The notes: a model not told the origin generated them from the sequence alone. A DNA stretch of 16,727 nt from Bacteroidales bacterium (GCA_021107975.1 JAIORT010000578.1:1-16727), one strand, 5' to 3'. Shown: positions 1 through 7,320, counted from the first letter of the stretch. Made by a program: numbers and translations.

Positions 1-67
1 CCTGTATTAGGTCAGGCTTATATTTCCTAACGGAAAAACGTTTTTTAGCAAGTTCTAAGAATGGCAT
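1..67 (-). CDS. Nitroreductase family protein, N-terminal fragment (runs off the window)
   Basis: A minus-strand reading frame starts with ATG at 67-65 and runs open to the window edge. It begins MPFLELAKKRFSVRKYKPD, which matches the usual opening of FMN-dependent nitroreductase-family proteins (a short helix, then the R-x-S-V-R-x-Y/F segment that helps bind FMN phosphate). These enzymes are homodimeric flavoproteins that use NAD(P)H to reduce nitro groups, quinones or flavins. Only 22 codons are visible, so the substrate and exact subfamily cannot be given. The start lies 24 bases after the stop of the HNH gene on the same strand, so it could be read from the same transcript. Its function looks unrelated to the ATPase-HNH pair, and it may simply mark one edge of that cassette. 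Confidence 0.72.
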   Translation of the reverse strand, partial: MPFLELAKKRFSVRKYKPDLIQ

Positions 68-70
68 AAG

Positions 71-98
71 TTATTCGTTAATTGTTATTCGTTAATTG
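71..98. repeat. Two tandem copies of a 14-bp unit
   Basis: TTATTCGTTAATTG occurs twice back to back (71-84 and 85-98). The second copy contains the stop codon of the minus-strand HNH gene (92-94). It is a short AT-rich duplication in the gap before the nitroreductase start, and no function is evident. Confidence 0.85.
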
Positions 99-742
99 TT
101 TATTTGAATTTTACACATATTAAAGGCTGTTGGGAATTGATTAATTTTATAATCTAATCCGAATTTTTTTAGAGATAATTTATCAGATAAATATTCCTTT
201 CTTAAATCAATTATCGGATCATAATTAATACCCAGTTTGAAGATCATTTCGTTTATCCTGTCCTGAGTTTCTTTATCTAATTCAGTATTAGCTATGAAAA
301 TATGTTCTTTGCAATCATATTCAAACAACTCGCTCTCTTTATAAGAATCAGTATCAGGTTTTAGAATATTATCAACATCCTGTTTGCCTTTTACTTTAGT
401 ATTTATGTCGGTATCAATGACAAATAAATTATCCCACAACCAGGCTTTAGTTGATTTTAAATTTGGATTAAAGTGATCTAATTGACCTTTAAATTCAGGT
501 TTATTAATTGAATATTTACCCTCATTCCAATTGTTTTCATTAATTAATTCATCTGAACAGAGTCTCATTTCAGTAAAAGCGCACAAACCACCCTGAACAT
601 TAAGTAAGTTCATTACCACATCATAGTAAAATTCATTTTGGGAGGAATCGTATTTACGATGGTTTTGATTGTTTTGCTCAAATTGTTCTTCCCAAGCCTT
701 ATATTCTGTTGAAAGGATTTTGGTTTTATCAATTTTTTTCAT
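92..742 (-). CDS. HNH endonuclease-like protein, PtuB-like partner of the upstream ATPase
   Basis: This 216-residue protein resembles the HNH nucleases that accompany AAA/ABC-type ATPases in Septu (PtuB) and some retron defence systems. The core is recognisable: CAFTE at 54-58 stands where such proteins usually have a C-x-x-C knuckle, followed by LDHFNP (88-93) with the expected general-base histidine H90, WDNLF (103-107) with the HNH asparagine N105, and INTKVKG (113-119) where the family usually has a second C-x-x-C-N-x-x-K. Only C54 of the usual four zinc ligands is kept in place. C62, C144 and C210 are elsewhere. The predicted role is cleavage of nucleic acid when released or activated by the ATPase during phage infection. 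The start codon lies 3 bases after the ATPase stop, so the two are almost certainly co-translated. The HNH assignment rests on motif order; Septu membership is inferred from the pairing. Confidence 0.7.
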   Translation of the reverse strand: MKKIDKTKILSTEYKAWEEQFEQNNQNHRKYDSSQNEFYYDVVMNLLNVQGGLCAFTEMRLCSDELINENNWNEGKYSINKPEFKGQLDHFNPNLKSTKAWLWDNLFVIDTDINTKVKGKQDVDNILKPDTDSYKESELFEYDCKEHIFIANTELDKETQDRINEMIFKLGINYDPIIDLRKEYLSDKLSLKKFGLDYKINQFPTAFNMCKIQINN

Positions 743-745
743 AGT

Positions 746-2122
746 CTATTTCATTTCCCAGTCCAACAATTCAGCTAATTTCTTGTATTCTTTGTATAAT
801 TCTATCTTTTCATTTTTATCGGATGCTTTTTTGATTTTGCTTTCCAAAGTGGCTATTTCCATTAATTTCTTAACTCTTAATTCATTGCCCCTCTCTTTCA
901 AATCAAATACTTTTTTTAAAACAGAATCCCATCGTAAATACCGTGGGTCAATAAAATAATTATCAATATGCCTTTCTCCTTCAAAATACTTTTCCTGAAA
1001 AACATTTCCATTATCATAATCAAATTTCAATTCTACGATTTCCCAGGGTTCGAATGATGAGGCAATAATTGGGGAATGTGTTGCATAGAAAAACTGTGCT
1101 TTCTGTGCAAGATTTGTGTAATAATCAATGATCATCATTTGTATGTCAGGAAATAAAGAAATTTCAGGTTCATCAATAAGAACTATTGAATTATTAGTGT
1201 TTAATTCGTACAAAGGGAGTGCGGTTAAAATGATTTGTTTTGTGCCACTACTTAAACCTTCAAAAGGAACAATTTTATTATTAAAAATACTTTTTGCCCT
1301 TATTACATTAATATTCTGAATTTTTGGTAAATCTATTTCTATTTCTAAACCGAAGTTCCTGATAATTGGATTGAGACATTTATTAGCAAGATTAGTAAGT
1401 GGATTTTTACTCCCTCTTCTCCAATTTTGGATTTCTTCCTTAATATTGACATCATCCACTTCTGCTCTTTTCGTTAAATCAATTCGAAAATTTGCTTCTT
1501 CGTTTTTAAAGTTAATAATCTCTTTATAAACTTTGCTCCATATAGGAGTTAGTTTTTGATCATAAAAATCAATAATTTTTTCGTCTTTATAATATTTATT
1601 TGGTGTTGTTCTTTGTACAAATTGGTGTTTGATATTTATGTCTGCCGGATAACTGATAATAAAATGGTTAGCATTATCATATATATCTTTTACATAAGCA
1701 TTAATTTTTTTAGTGTCATTTTCGACTTTATTATTATCAATTATTGATAAATCCCAATTATTTTTTTCACTAAATTTTCCCTTTGATAATTGAAACACAT
1801 GATTATTAATGAAGTAATCTGTCTCTATTTTCAATTTATCCTTATTTTTTGAATTTATTGAATAATCTGCTTTTAAATGATCTGCTTTTGGATTAAATGT
1901 TATTTTATGATAAAGCTGGTAATTTGTACTTATACTATTAAGTTTTTTTGTGAATTCCATTATAATGTTTAAAAGAGTCGTCTTCCCTGTCCCACTCTGC
2001 CCAATAAAACAAATTTTATCCAACGGTTGCCCTTCTTTTTCATGACCCTTAGGATATGTCAAATCCAAATGAAAATCTTTGAATTGCTGGAAATCGTTTA
2101 TATGTATGCCATTAATTTTCAT
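746..2122 (-). CDS. AAA/ABC-type ATPase, PtuA-like (Septu-type defence)
   Basis: A 458-residue SMC/ABC-like ATPase of the AAA_15/AAA_21 type. It opens with a typical core strand (MKINGIHINDFQQF). Walker A is GQSGTGKTT at 41-49, the ABC-like signature LSSGTKQ is at 290-296, Walker B VLIDEPE at 314-320, and the switch histidine H349 lies in ATHSP. The insert between Walker A and the signature is charged and asparagine- and lysine-rich. After the ATPase core there is a charged helical tail (about 400-458) likely to form a coiled coil. No TOPRIM domain is seen, so it is not an OLD nuclease; the nuclease is supplied in trans by the HNH gene 3 bases downstream. This is the PtuA-PtuB gene order of Septu, where the ATPase assembles with and restrains or activates the HNH protein. 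Motif calls are direct; the defence role is inference from family and pairing. No reverse transcriptase is adjacent, so it is not a retron. Confidence 0.75.
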   Translation of the reverse strand: MKINGIHINDFQQFKDFHLDLTYPKGHEKEGQPLDKICFIGQSGTGKTTLLNIIMEFTKKLNSISTNYQLYHKITFNPKADHLKADYSINSKNKDKLKIETDYFINNHVFQLSKGKFSEKNNWDLSIIDNNKVENDTKKINAYVKDIYDNANHFIISYPADINIKHQFVQRTTPNKYYKDEKIIDFYDQKLTPIWSKVYKEIINFKNEEANFRIDLTKRAEVDDVNIKEEIQNWRRGSKNPLTNLANKCLNPIIRNFGLEIEIDLPKIQNINVIRAKSIFNNKIVPFEGLSSGTKQIILTALPLYELNTNNSIVLIDEPEISLFPDIQMMIIDYYTNLAQKAQFFYATHSPIIASSFEPWEIVELKFDYDNGNVFQEKYFEGERHIDNYFIDPRYLRWDSVLKKVFDLKERGNELRVKKLMEIATLESKIKKASDKNEKIELYKEYKKLAELLDWEMK

Positions 2123-2158
2123 TCCTTTAATTTTTTCGTAAAATTAATAATATTTAAT

Positions 2159-2224
2159 ATATTTTCGTCTGGATTGATCCGCTGGAATGCCAGGCATACA
2201 AATTCAGACGAGCAAGGAAAATAT
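2159..2224. repeat. Interrupted palindrome in the gap before the ATPase gene; possible dispersed REP-like element
   Basis: TCGTCTGGATT (2165-2175) pairs with AATTCAGACGA (2201-2211), 11 positions with one G-T wobble. Outside this, ATATTTTC (2159-2166) pairs with GAAAATAT (2217-2224), with a few unpaired bases on the right arm and sharing edge bases with the inner stem. Inside, CTGG AATG CCAG (2182-2193) forms a small nested hairpin. The element is richer in GC than its surroundings. It could act as a structured RNA end between the kinase gene and the ATPase gene, both on the minus strand, or be a REP/MITE-like dispersed repeat. The pairing is seen directly; the repeat status is inference because only one copy lies here. 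Confidence 0.6.
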
Positions 2225-2238
2225 CGAGATTTATATTT

Positions 2239-4059
2239 TTATAAATAGTCATTTATTAATGAAAGTAATTCTTCTTTAATTACCGGTTTTGTTATATAAT
2301 CATCGCAACCATATTCAAAAGCCCTGGCACTGTCGCCATCAATTGCATAAGCAGTAAGGGCAATTATCGGCAGATCGTTATTAAATTGCTTTATTTGCTT
2401 TGTGGCTTCATAACCGTTAATTACAGGCATTCGTATATCCATCAGGATTAAATCAATATTTTTGTTTTCTTTACAAATGTCAATCGCTTCTTTCCCGTCT
2501 TTTGCCCATAATATTTGCACTTGTGTGTTACTTAATATACTTTCGATCAGAAGAAAATTATCTTCTACATCTTCGGCAATAAGTATTGTTTTGTTTTCCC
2601 AGATGTAATCTGTTGCTTTTTTTTCAGATGCCCGCGGTTTTATTATCGGTTTGGCTTTTTTGTAAGGAAGTGTAAAATAAAATGTTGAGCCTTGGTCGAT
2701 TTTTGATTTAACACGGATTTCACCGCCTAAAAGCTTTACAAATGCTTTTGTAATTGACAATCCCAATCCTGTTCCGCCTTGTGTGCGGGTGAGTGACATA
2801 TCAGTCTGAATAAATCGTTCAAATATTATTTCTTGCTTATCTTCCGGAATTCCTTCCCCGGAGTCTTTAACATAAAATTCCAGTGTCTGCGGATCTTTTA
2901 TTTTATATCCGTATTCTATGGTTCCGCTTTCAGTAAATTTTATAGCATTATCAATTAAATTTGATAATATCTGACGTAATCTCGTACTGTCTGTTAATAT
3001 TATACTTTCATTTTCAGCTAATGGAATATTTAATTTGATTTGAATATTCTTTTCTTTTATTTTCTTATTTTTATTTGTATTAAAAACGTGATATATTTCT
3101 TCGAGAAGCTGGTTGACTGAACATTTATTCTTTTCAATTGTCATCAGTCCTGCTTCGATTTTCGATACATCAATAATATCATTTATTAAGCTTAGAAGAT
3201 GTTCGCTATTTGATGTGATAAGATTTACAAATTTATTTCTTTCTTCCTCCGATTCTACATCGTTAAGTAATTGAGAAAAGCCAAGAATAGCGTTCATAGG
3301 TGTTCTGATTTCGTGGCTCATATTTGCCAGGAAAGCTGATTTCAGCCTGTCGGATTCTTCGGCTTTTTCTTTAGCTGCTTTTAATGCTTGCTCTTTTTCT
3401 ACTACATCTTCCAATATGCTTAATAATGATCTTTCATTTTGTTCCGATTCGGCATAAAGTTCTTGTAATTTATTTTGATGGGAGATAAGCTGGTTTGTTT
3501 TTTTCTTCAGTATGTCTTCAGTATGTTTTCTTATTTGTATTTCTTTTATTTTATTTTCATGAGCCAAACAGGCATCTATTGCTACATTTAATTTATGAGA
3601 AAGACCAAAAAGCATGTTTGCTAATGCTTTATAAACTATTACAGTGCTTGAATAAACCAAATGAATAATAGCAACTTTATACACGGGAATTATTAAAACA
3701 GAGTGTTCTTTTCCTGTTGTCCTCATGCAATATTTATAAAAATCATCTTCATTTCGGTTTTTAATAACAGGTTTTTGATTTATACATATTTCCTTAAAAA
3801 TATCACTATAATGATCCACCCTTTTTACTATTTCGGTTTCAGTTAATTTTGAACCTGCCCTTGCTCCAAGTGTAATGTCTTTCTCGTCTGTATTTTTGTA
3901 ATACCAGATACTTCCCCTTTGTGCATTGGTTTTATGCACAATCTTATGAATAACTTCATAAAGCATTTCTTTAAGGTCTAAGCTGTTACCGATAGCAAGC
4001 GCACATTCATAAGAAATGCTAAGGTTTTGTATAAAAGAAATATCTTCTTTTTGTTTCAT
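2239..4059 (-). CDS. Hybrid sensor histidine kinase (GAF - HisKA - HATPase_c - receiver)
   Basis: A 606-residue protein with no signal peptide or clear membrane segment, so cytoplasmic. Residues about 20-165 look like a short GAF sensor domain that appears to lack some loops. A coiled-coil linker (about 168-240) leads to the HisKA dimerisation domain with phospho-acceptor H249 in MSHEIRTPMNAILGF. The ATP-binding domain has the N box (N367-N371), the G1 box DSGEGIP (399-405) and the G2 box GGTGLGLS (428-435). A receiver domain follows (about 491-606) with an acidic pocket at E496-D497, phospho-acceptor D541 in LMDIRMP, T569 and K591. It is therefore complete for autophosphorylation and phosphotransfer to its own receiver. 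No HPt or DNA-binding domain is attached and none is encoded nearby, so the final output must lie elsewhere. The upstream FIST gene is on the same strand, 107 bases away, and probably supplies or modifies the input signal. Confidence 0.93.
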   Translation of the reverse strand: MKQKEDISFIQNLSISYECALAIGNSLDLKEMLYEVIHKIVHKTNAQRGSIWYYKNTDEKDITLGARAGSKLTETEIVKRVDHYSDIFKEICINQKPVIKNRNEDDFYKYCMRTTGKEHSVLIIPVYKVAIIHLVYSSTVIVYKALANMLFGLSHKLNVAIDACLAHENKIKEIQIRKHTEDILKKKTNQLISHQNKLQELYAESEQNERSLLSILEDVVEKEQALKAAKEKAEESDRLKSAFLANMSHEIRTPMNAILGFSQLLNDVESEEERNKFVNLITSNSEHLLSLINDIIDVSKIEAGLMTIEKNKCSVNQLLEEIYHVFNTNKNKKIKEKNIQIKLNIPLAENESIILTDSTRLRQILSNLIDNAIKFTESGTIEYGYKIKDPQTLEFYVKDSGEGIPEDKQEIIFERFIQTDMSLTRTQGGTGLGLSITKAFVKLLGGEIRVKSKIDQGSTFYFTLPYKKAKPIIKPRASEKKATDYIWENKTILIAEDVEDNFLLIESILSNTQVQILWAKDGKEAIDICKENKNIDLILMDIRMPVINGYEATKQIKQFNNDLPIIALTAYAIDGDSARAFEYGCDDYITKPVIKEELLSLINDYL

Positions 4060-4094
4060 AGATTAGTTTGTTTATTTAATTGAATATTGCATGT

Positions 4095-4122
4095 TTCTTG
4101 TGTCTTGCTTCTTGTTTCTGGT
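4095..4122 (-). repeat. Period-7 CAAGA array (4 heptamers), after the FIST gene
   Basis: Read on the minus strand, four successive heptamers are ACCAGAA, ACAAGAA, GCAAGAC and ACAAGAA. They lie between the FIST stop codon and the kinase start. A similar array of the same sense relative to its upstream gene occurs after nadK at 6368-6402. A 7-base period does not fit coding sequence. Function unknown. Confidence 0.7.
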
Positions 4123-4166
4123 TCTATGTTTATAATTTTATAAAACAACAAGTAATATGCAACCTT

Positions 4167-5288
4167 TTATTCCCCCATTCCAATAACTAAAGTTTTATTA
4201 TAAAGTTCAATAAATTTATCTCCGGTTGAAGCTATTTCACCTAAGCTTAAAGCTCCGAACAATAAAACATCTTTTCCTGCTTTGTTGCCAATAAGTTTTA
4301 TCTGGTCTTCAAATCTATCGCCTAAAAATAAGGTTCTTGTTATACATTCAATTATCAATGCTTTTGAAGGTAACTTTTTCTTTTTGTTTTTAAAACCGGT
4401 TTTAGCTTTTTCGGTGGCTAAACCGGCAGCTTCAATAAATTCATCAGGGTTACCTTTTATTATAGTCATAATTGAATTATCGGGTGTTTCACTGCCAAGT
4501 AAAATACTTTCTTCATCAGCCATATCAATGGTGCAACGCGGGATTATTTCATTATCATATTTTAGCATACCAAAGGTATAAGATGCTGCAAGCCCAGAAA
4601 AATTTTCCTTAGTTAATTTTACACCCGAATCTTTTTCAATAACATTTTTATAAAATTCTAAAGCCGGTTTCCAGTTAATAGTTTTTAAAATTCGCTTATC
4701 AAATTTTGTTGCAATAAATGGCTCAAAAATGGGCTGTAAGCCGTGTCCCACTCCAATTGATATGAACTCATCAACAGCAATGATGATTGCTCCTCGTGCA
4801 AAGCAATCATCACAGGTAAAAAGCGATTTACGGTTCATATCAGACATACTGCCTGTACCTGCACCCATATAAGTGATTTCTTTTTCGCAGGTTTCATATA
4901 AAGTTTCGATAAGAAAAGGAATATTGTCTGCCCAGCCATCGGTGAATATCAGCAGGCTTTCAGTATTTTCCGAAATTATATTTTTTGAAGAAATTCCTTT
5001 AAAATCATTCAGGTTTTTAACTACTTCAGCCGAAACCGGGGCTTCAAAGGTGCAACCGACTACTCCGCTTTTATATCGCGAATTTTTATAAATCACTTCA
5101 GGGAAAACACATCCCCAGACTTCGGTTTGAATTTCTTTAAGCAGAGGTTGTATCTTTTCGTAATCAAAAGGTGTTTCTTCAGCCACAAATATAAGTACTC
5201 CCGAAGGTTTGTCCTCACATAGGTTACTAAGAAAAGCTTTCCAGCTTTGATAGTCTTCTCCGTCAAAAAAAATTATTTTTTTAAACAT
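4167..5288 (-). CDS. FIST-domain signal-transduction protein
   Basis: A 373-residue protein that matches the FIST family (FIST_N followed by FIST_C). Landmarks are the N-terminal strand-rich half, WGCVFPEVIYKN and GVVGCTF around residues 58-80, the glycine-rich MGAGTGSMSD segment, the RGAIIIAV and ISIGVGHGLQP strands, the FYKNVIEKDSGVKL stretch in the middle, and the C-terminal GALSLGEIASTGDKFIELYNKT segment that is characteristic of FIST_C. FIST domains are predicted small-ligand sensors, suggested to bind amino-acid-like compounds, and are often encoded beside histidine kinases or chemoreceptors. That is the case here: the hybrid kinase follows on the same strand. No signal peptide is present, so the protein should be cytoplasmic. 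The ligand is not known. A -7-like box about 90 bases upstream could drive both genes. Confidence 0.88.
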   Translation of the reverse strand: MFKKIIFFDGEDYQSWKAFLSNLCEDKPSGVLIFVAEETPFDYEKIQPLLKEIQTEVWGCVFPEVIYKNSRYKSGVVGCTFEAPVSAEVVKNLNDFKGISSKNIISENTESLLIFTDGWADNIPFLIETLYETCEKEITYMGAGTGSMSDMNRKSLFTCDDCFARGAIIIAVDEFISIGVGHGLQPIFEPFIATKFDKRILKTINWKPALEFYKNVIEKDSGVKLTKENFSGLAASYTFGMLKYDNEIIPRCTIDMADEESILLGSETPDNSIMTIIKGNPDEFIEAAGLATEKAKTGFKNKKKKLPSKALIIECITRTLFLGDRFEDQIKLIGNKAGKDVLLFGALSLGEIASTGDKFIELYNKTLVIGMGE

Positions 5289-5380
5289 GGTTGATAAATT
5301 TCAAAAACTATTTTTGGTATAAAATTTAATCTTTCCGTCTTGAAATTTTAGAATTAAGTTTTTATGTTGCATCCCGAAGC

Positions 5381-5388
5381 CAAAAGTA
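5381..5388 (-). promoter_or_regulatory. Bacteroidota-type -7 box for the FIST - kinase genes
   Basis: The minus strand reads TACTTTTG, an exact match to TAnnTTTG, in the divergent gap between the FIST gene and nadK. The predicted transcript start would give a leader of roughly 85 bases. No TTG at the expected -33 position is seen, so support is moderate. Confidence 0.4.
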
Positions 5389-5485
5389 TAAAAAATATAA
5401 ATGTTAATTTTTTTACATATTCTTTATTATTTTGTAATCTTGCAAATTATTGAAAAATACTGACTATTGACAAAGCAAACTCAGG

Positions 5486-6364
5486 ATGAACATTGCAATA
5501 TTTGGCAAATCATTTTCTAAAGAGAATAACGAATACATACAGCAACTGGTCGATAAACTTGAAAGCCACGATATATCGCTTCTCTTCTATGAGCCTTTTT
5601 ATAAAAAGCTGAAAGATCATATTTCTTTAAAGCCGGAAACACATGTATTTACAAGTCATGCTGAAATAATCGGGAAAGTTGATTTCCTTTTTTCCATTGG
5701 TGGCGACGGCACTTTGTTGAATACCATTACGCTTGTCAGAGATTCAGGAATCCCCATTTTAGGTATAAACTTAGGAAGGATGGGATTTCTTTCTTCTATT
5801 TCAAAAGAAAAAATTGATGCGGCGATTGAACAGTTATTGAATAAAAGGTTTAAGTTTGATCAAAGAACGCTGCTCAGGCTTGAGACCTCTAACAACATAT
5901 TCGGGGATTTGAACTATGCATTAAACGAAATGGCTGTTTACAAGAAATATCCGTTTTCTATGTTAAAAATTCAGGCTTATGTGAACAATGAATACCTGAA
6001 TTCATATTGGGCTGATGGTTTGATTGTTGCAACGCCAACCGGTTCAACGGCTTATTCGCTTAGTGCAGGCGGACCGATTGTTTTGCCACATTCCCAGAAT
6101 TTTCTTATTACACCTATTGCAACACACAATTTAACTGTAAGACCTATCGTTATCCCTGACAATAGTCAGATTAAGATAAAAATAGTAGGCAGAACAAAAG
6201 AATTTCTTGTTGGTCTTGATTCCAGATCAGAAATAGTAGATTCATCAGTGGAATTAACGGTTAAAAAAGAAGAATTCAAATTGAATCTGATACAGCTTGA
6301 GGATGAAAACTATTTTACGACTATTCGCGAAAAATTAATGTGGGGCTTGGATGTTAGAAATTAA
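5486..6364 (+). CDS. nadK: NAD kinase
   Basis: A 292-residue ATP-NAD kinase that phosphorylates NAD+ to NADP+, the sole route to NADP in bacteria. The catalytic GGDGT motif is at 72-76 (D74), followed by LGINLGRMGFLS (92-103), the NE pair at 147-148 that contacts NAD, and the conserved WADGLIVATPTGSTAYSLSA block (175-194) with the glycines of GGP just after. Length and motif order are normal for the family and the protein is cytosolic. The ATG is the natural start because the Rossmann-like first strand (MNIAIFGKSF) begins there. An imperfect -7 box (TAATCTTG, 5435-5442) lies about 44 bases upstream. It is the first gene of the plus-strand block that continues to uppS and bamA, as is usual in Bacteroidota. 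Confidence 0.97.
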   Translation: MNIAIFGKSFSKENNEYIQQLVDKLESHDISLLFYEPFYKKLKDHISLKPETHVFTSHAEIIGKVDFLFSIGGDGTLLNTITLVRDSGIPILGINLGRMGFLSSISKEKIDAAIEQLLNKRFKFDQRTLLRLETSNNIFGDLNYALNEMAVYKKYPFSMLKIQAYVNNEYLNSYWADGLIVATPTGSTAYSLSAGGPIVLPHSQNFLITPIATHNLTVRPIVIPDNSQIKIKIVGRTKEFLVGLDSRSEIVDSSVELTVKKEEFKLNLIQLEDENYFTTIREKLMWGLDVRN

Positions 6365-6367
6365 GAT

Positions 6368-6402
6368 ACAAGAAACAAGAGTCAAGAATCAAGAGCCAGA
6401 TA
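6368..6402 (+). repeat. Period-7 CAAGA array (5 heptamers), after nadK
   Basis: Directly after the nadK stop codon come ACAAGAA, ACAAGAG, TCAAGAA, TCAAGAG and the degenerate CCAGATA. The array matches the one at 4095-4122 in period, base composition and place, just after a gene end and in the sense of that gene. Function unknown. Confidence 0.7.
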
Positions 6403-6483
6403 AAAGTTCAAAGTAAAAAATATTAATAATAACCCATAACTAATAATAAGTCAGGTGTTGAATACGGTTTAAATTTAAAATTA

Positions 6484-6491
6484 TATTTTTG
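6484..6491 (+). promoter_or_regulatory. Bacteroidota-type -7 box before the DUF6089 gene
   Basis: TATTTTTG fits TAnnTTTG exactly. A TTG lies at 6458-6460, 23 bases upstream, slightly farther than the usual 19-21. The box ends only 10 bases before the ATG at 6502, so the leader would be almost absent. Confidence 0.45.
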
Positions 6492-6501
6492 TGTCGCTTT
6501 T

Positions 6502-7320
6502 ATGAGAAAACTAAGTTTATTTATTTTATTCATAATTATTACAACTGTAGGCAGGTCTCAATTGGATGTGGGAGTTTTTGCAGGAGGCTCTTTCTATATG
6601 GGCGACCTCAACCCATCTTATCCCTTCCTTCAAACAAGCTTTGCATACGGAGCGCTTGGCAGGTATAATCTGAGTTCAAGATGGGCTGTTAAAGTTAATA
6701 TTTATAAAGGTGTATTATTAGGTGATGATAAAAAATCTCAATTCCTTAAAGAAAGGTCACTAAAGTTTACATCGAATTTGTGGGAACTGGGAGGAGTAGC
6801 GGAATTTAATTTCCTGCCTTATTATACAGGAAGTATGAAATACTATTTTACGCCATATATCTTTGGGGGAATTGCTGTTTTTTATACCAGACCTAAAATC
6901 GGTAATTCAGATTTAAGAGATTACGGAACCGAAGGACAAAAATACCCAAGAGACTTGCTTGAGGGTGAAATAAGAAATGAATATTCGTATTATAATTTAA
7001 GTTTTCCTTTTGGAATAGGTATTAAATATAGTTTCTCCAAAAGAATTGGTATTACATTGGAATGGGGTATGCGTAAAACATTTACCGATTATATTGATGA
7101 TGTAAGTAAAACATATTATTTACCGGCATTCGATATGGAGCCGGGAGATAAATACTACCCTGATCTGGTTGTTTCGGACCCTAATATAAATCATCAACCA
7201 ATGATGCAAAGAGGTAATTCTCAAACAAACGATTGGTATTCTTTTGCAGGAATGACAATAACTTATAATATTAATTTGATAAACAGAAACAAATGTTCCG
7301 AGTTCCAGGAAAAAAAATAA
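6502..7320 (+). CDS. DUF6089-family outer-membrane beta-barrel protein
   Basis: A 272-residue secreted protein. A signal peptide is clear: MRKLSLFILFIIITTVGRSQ, with likely cleavage near residue 18-20. The rest alternates aromatic and small residues in the pattern of a small beta-barrel (ValGlyValPheAlaGlyGlySer at the start of the mature part, repeated Tyr/Phe-rich strands, and a GIGIKYSFSKRIGITLEWGMRKTF strand pair near 170-195). This matches the DUF6089 group found in Bacteroidota, where the gene sits directly upstream of uppS and bamA, as here. The molecular function is not known; its fixed place beside the BAM gene suggests an envelope role. The stop lies 28 bases before uppS, so the two are probably co-transcribed. 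Confidence 0.82.
   Translation: MRKLSLFILFIIITTVGRSQLDVGVFAGGSFYMGDLNPSYPFLQTSFAYGALGRYNLSSRWAVKVNIYKGVLLGDDKKSQFLKERSLKFTSNLWELGGVAEFNFLPYYTGSMKYYFTPYIFGGIAVFYTRPKIGNSDLRDYGTEGQKYPRDLLEGEIRNEYSYYNLSFPFGIGIKYSFSKRIGITLEWGMRKTFTDYIDDVSKTYYLPAFDMEPGDKYYPDLVVSDPNINHQPMMQRGNSQTNDWYSFAGMTITYNINLINRNKCSEFQEKK

Noticed and set aside
2123..2240. Retron-type non-coding RNA upstream of the ATPase-HNH pair, as in Ec78-like retrons
   Set aside because: The palindrome is short, and no reverse transcriptase gene is present anywhere in the window.
2027..2248. Plus-strand open frame of 73 codons
   Set aside because: It runs antisense through the ATPase start and across the palindrome, has no family resemblance, and is best explained by the repeat.
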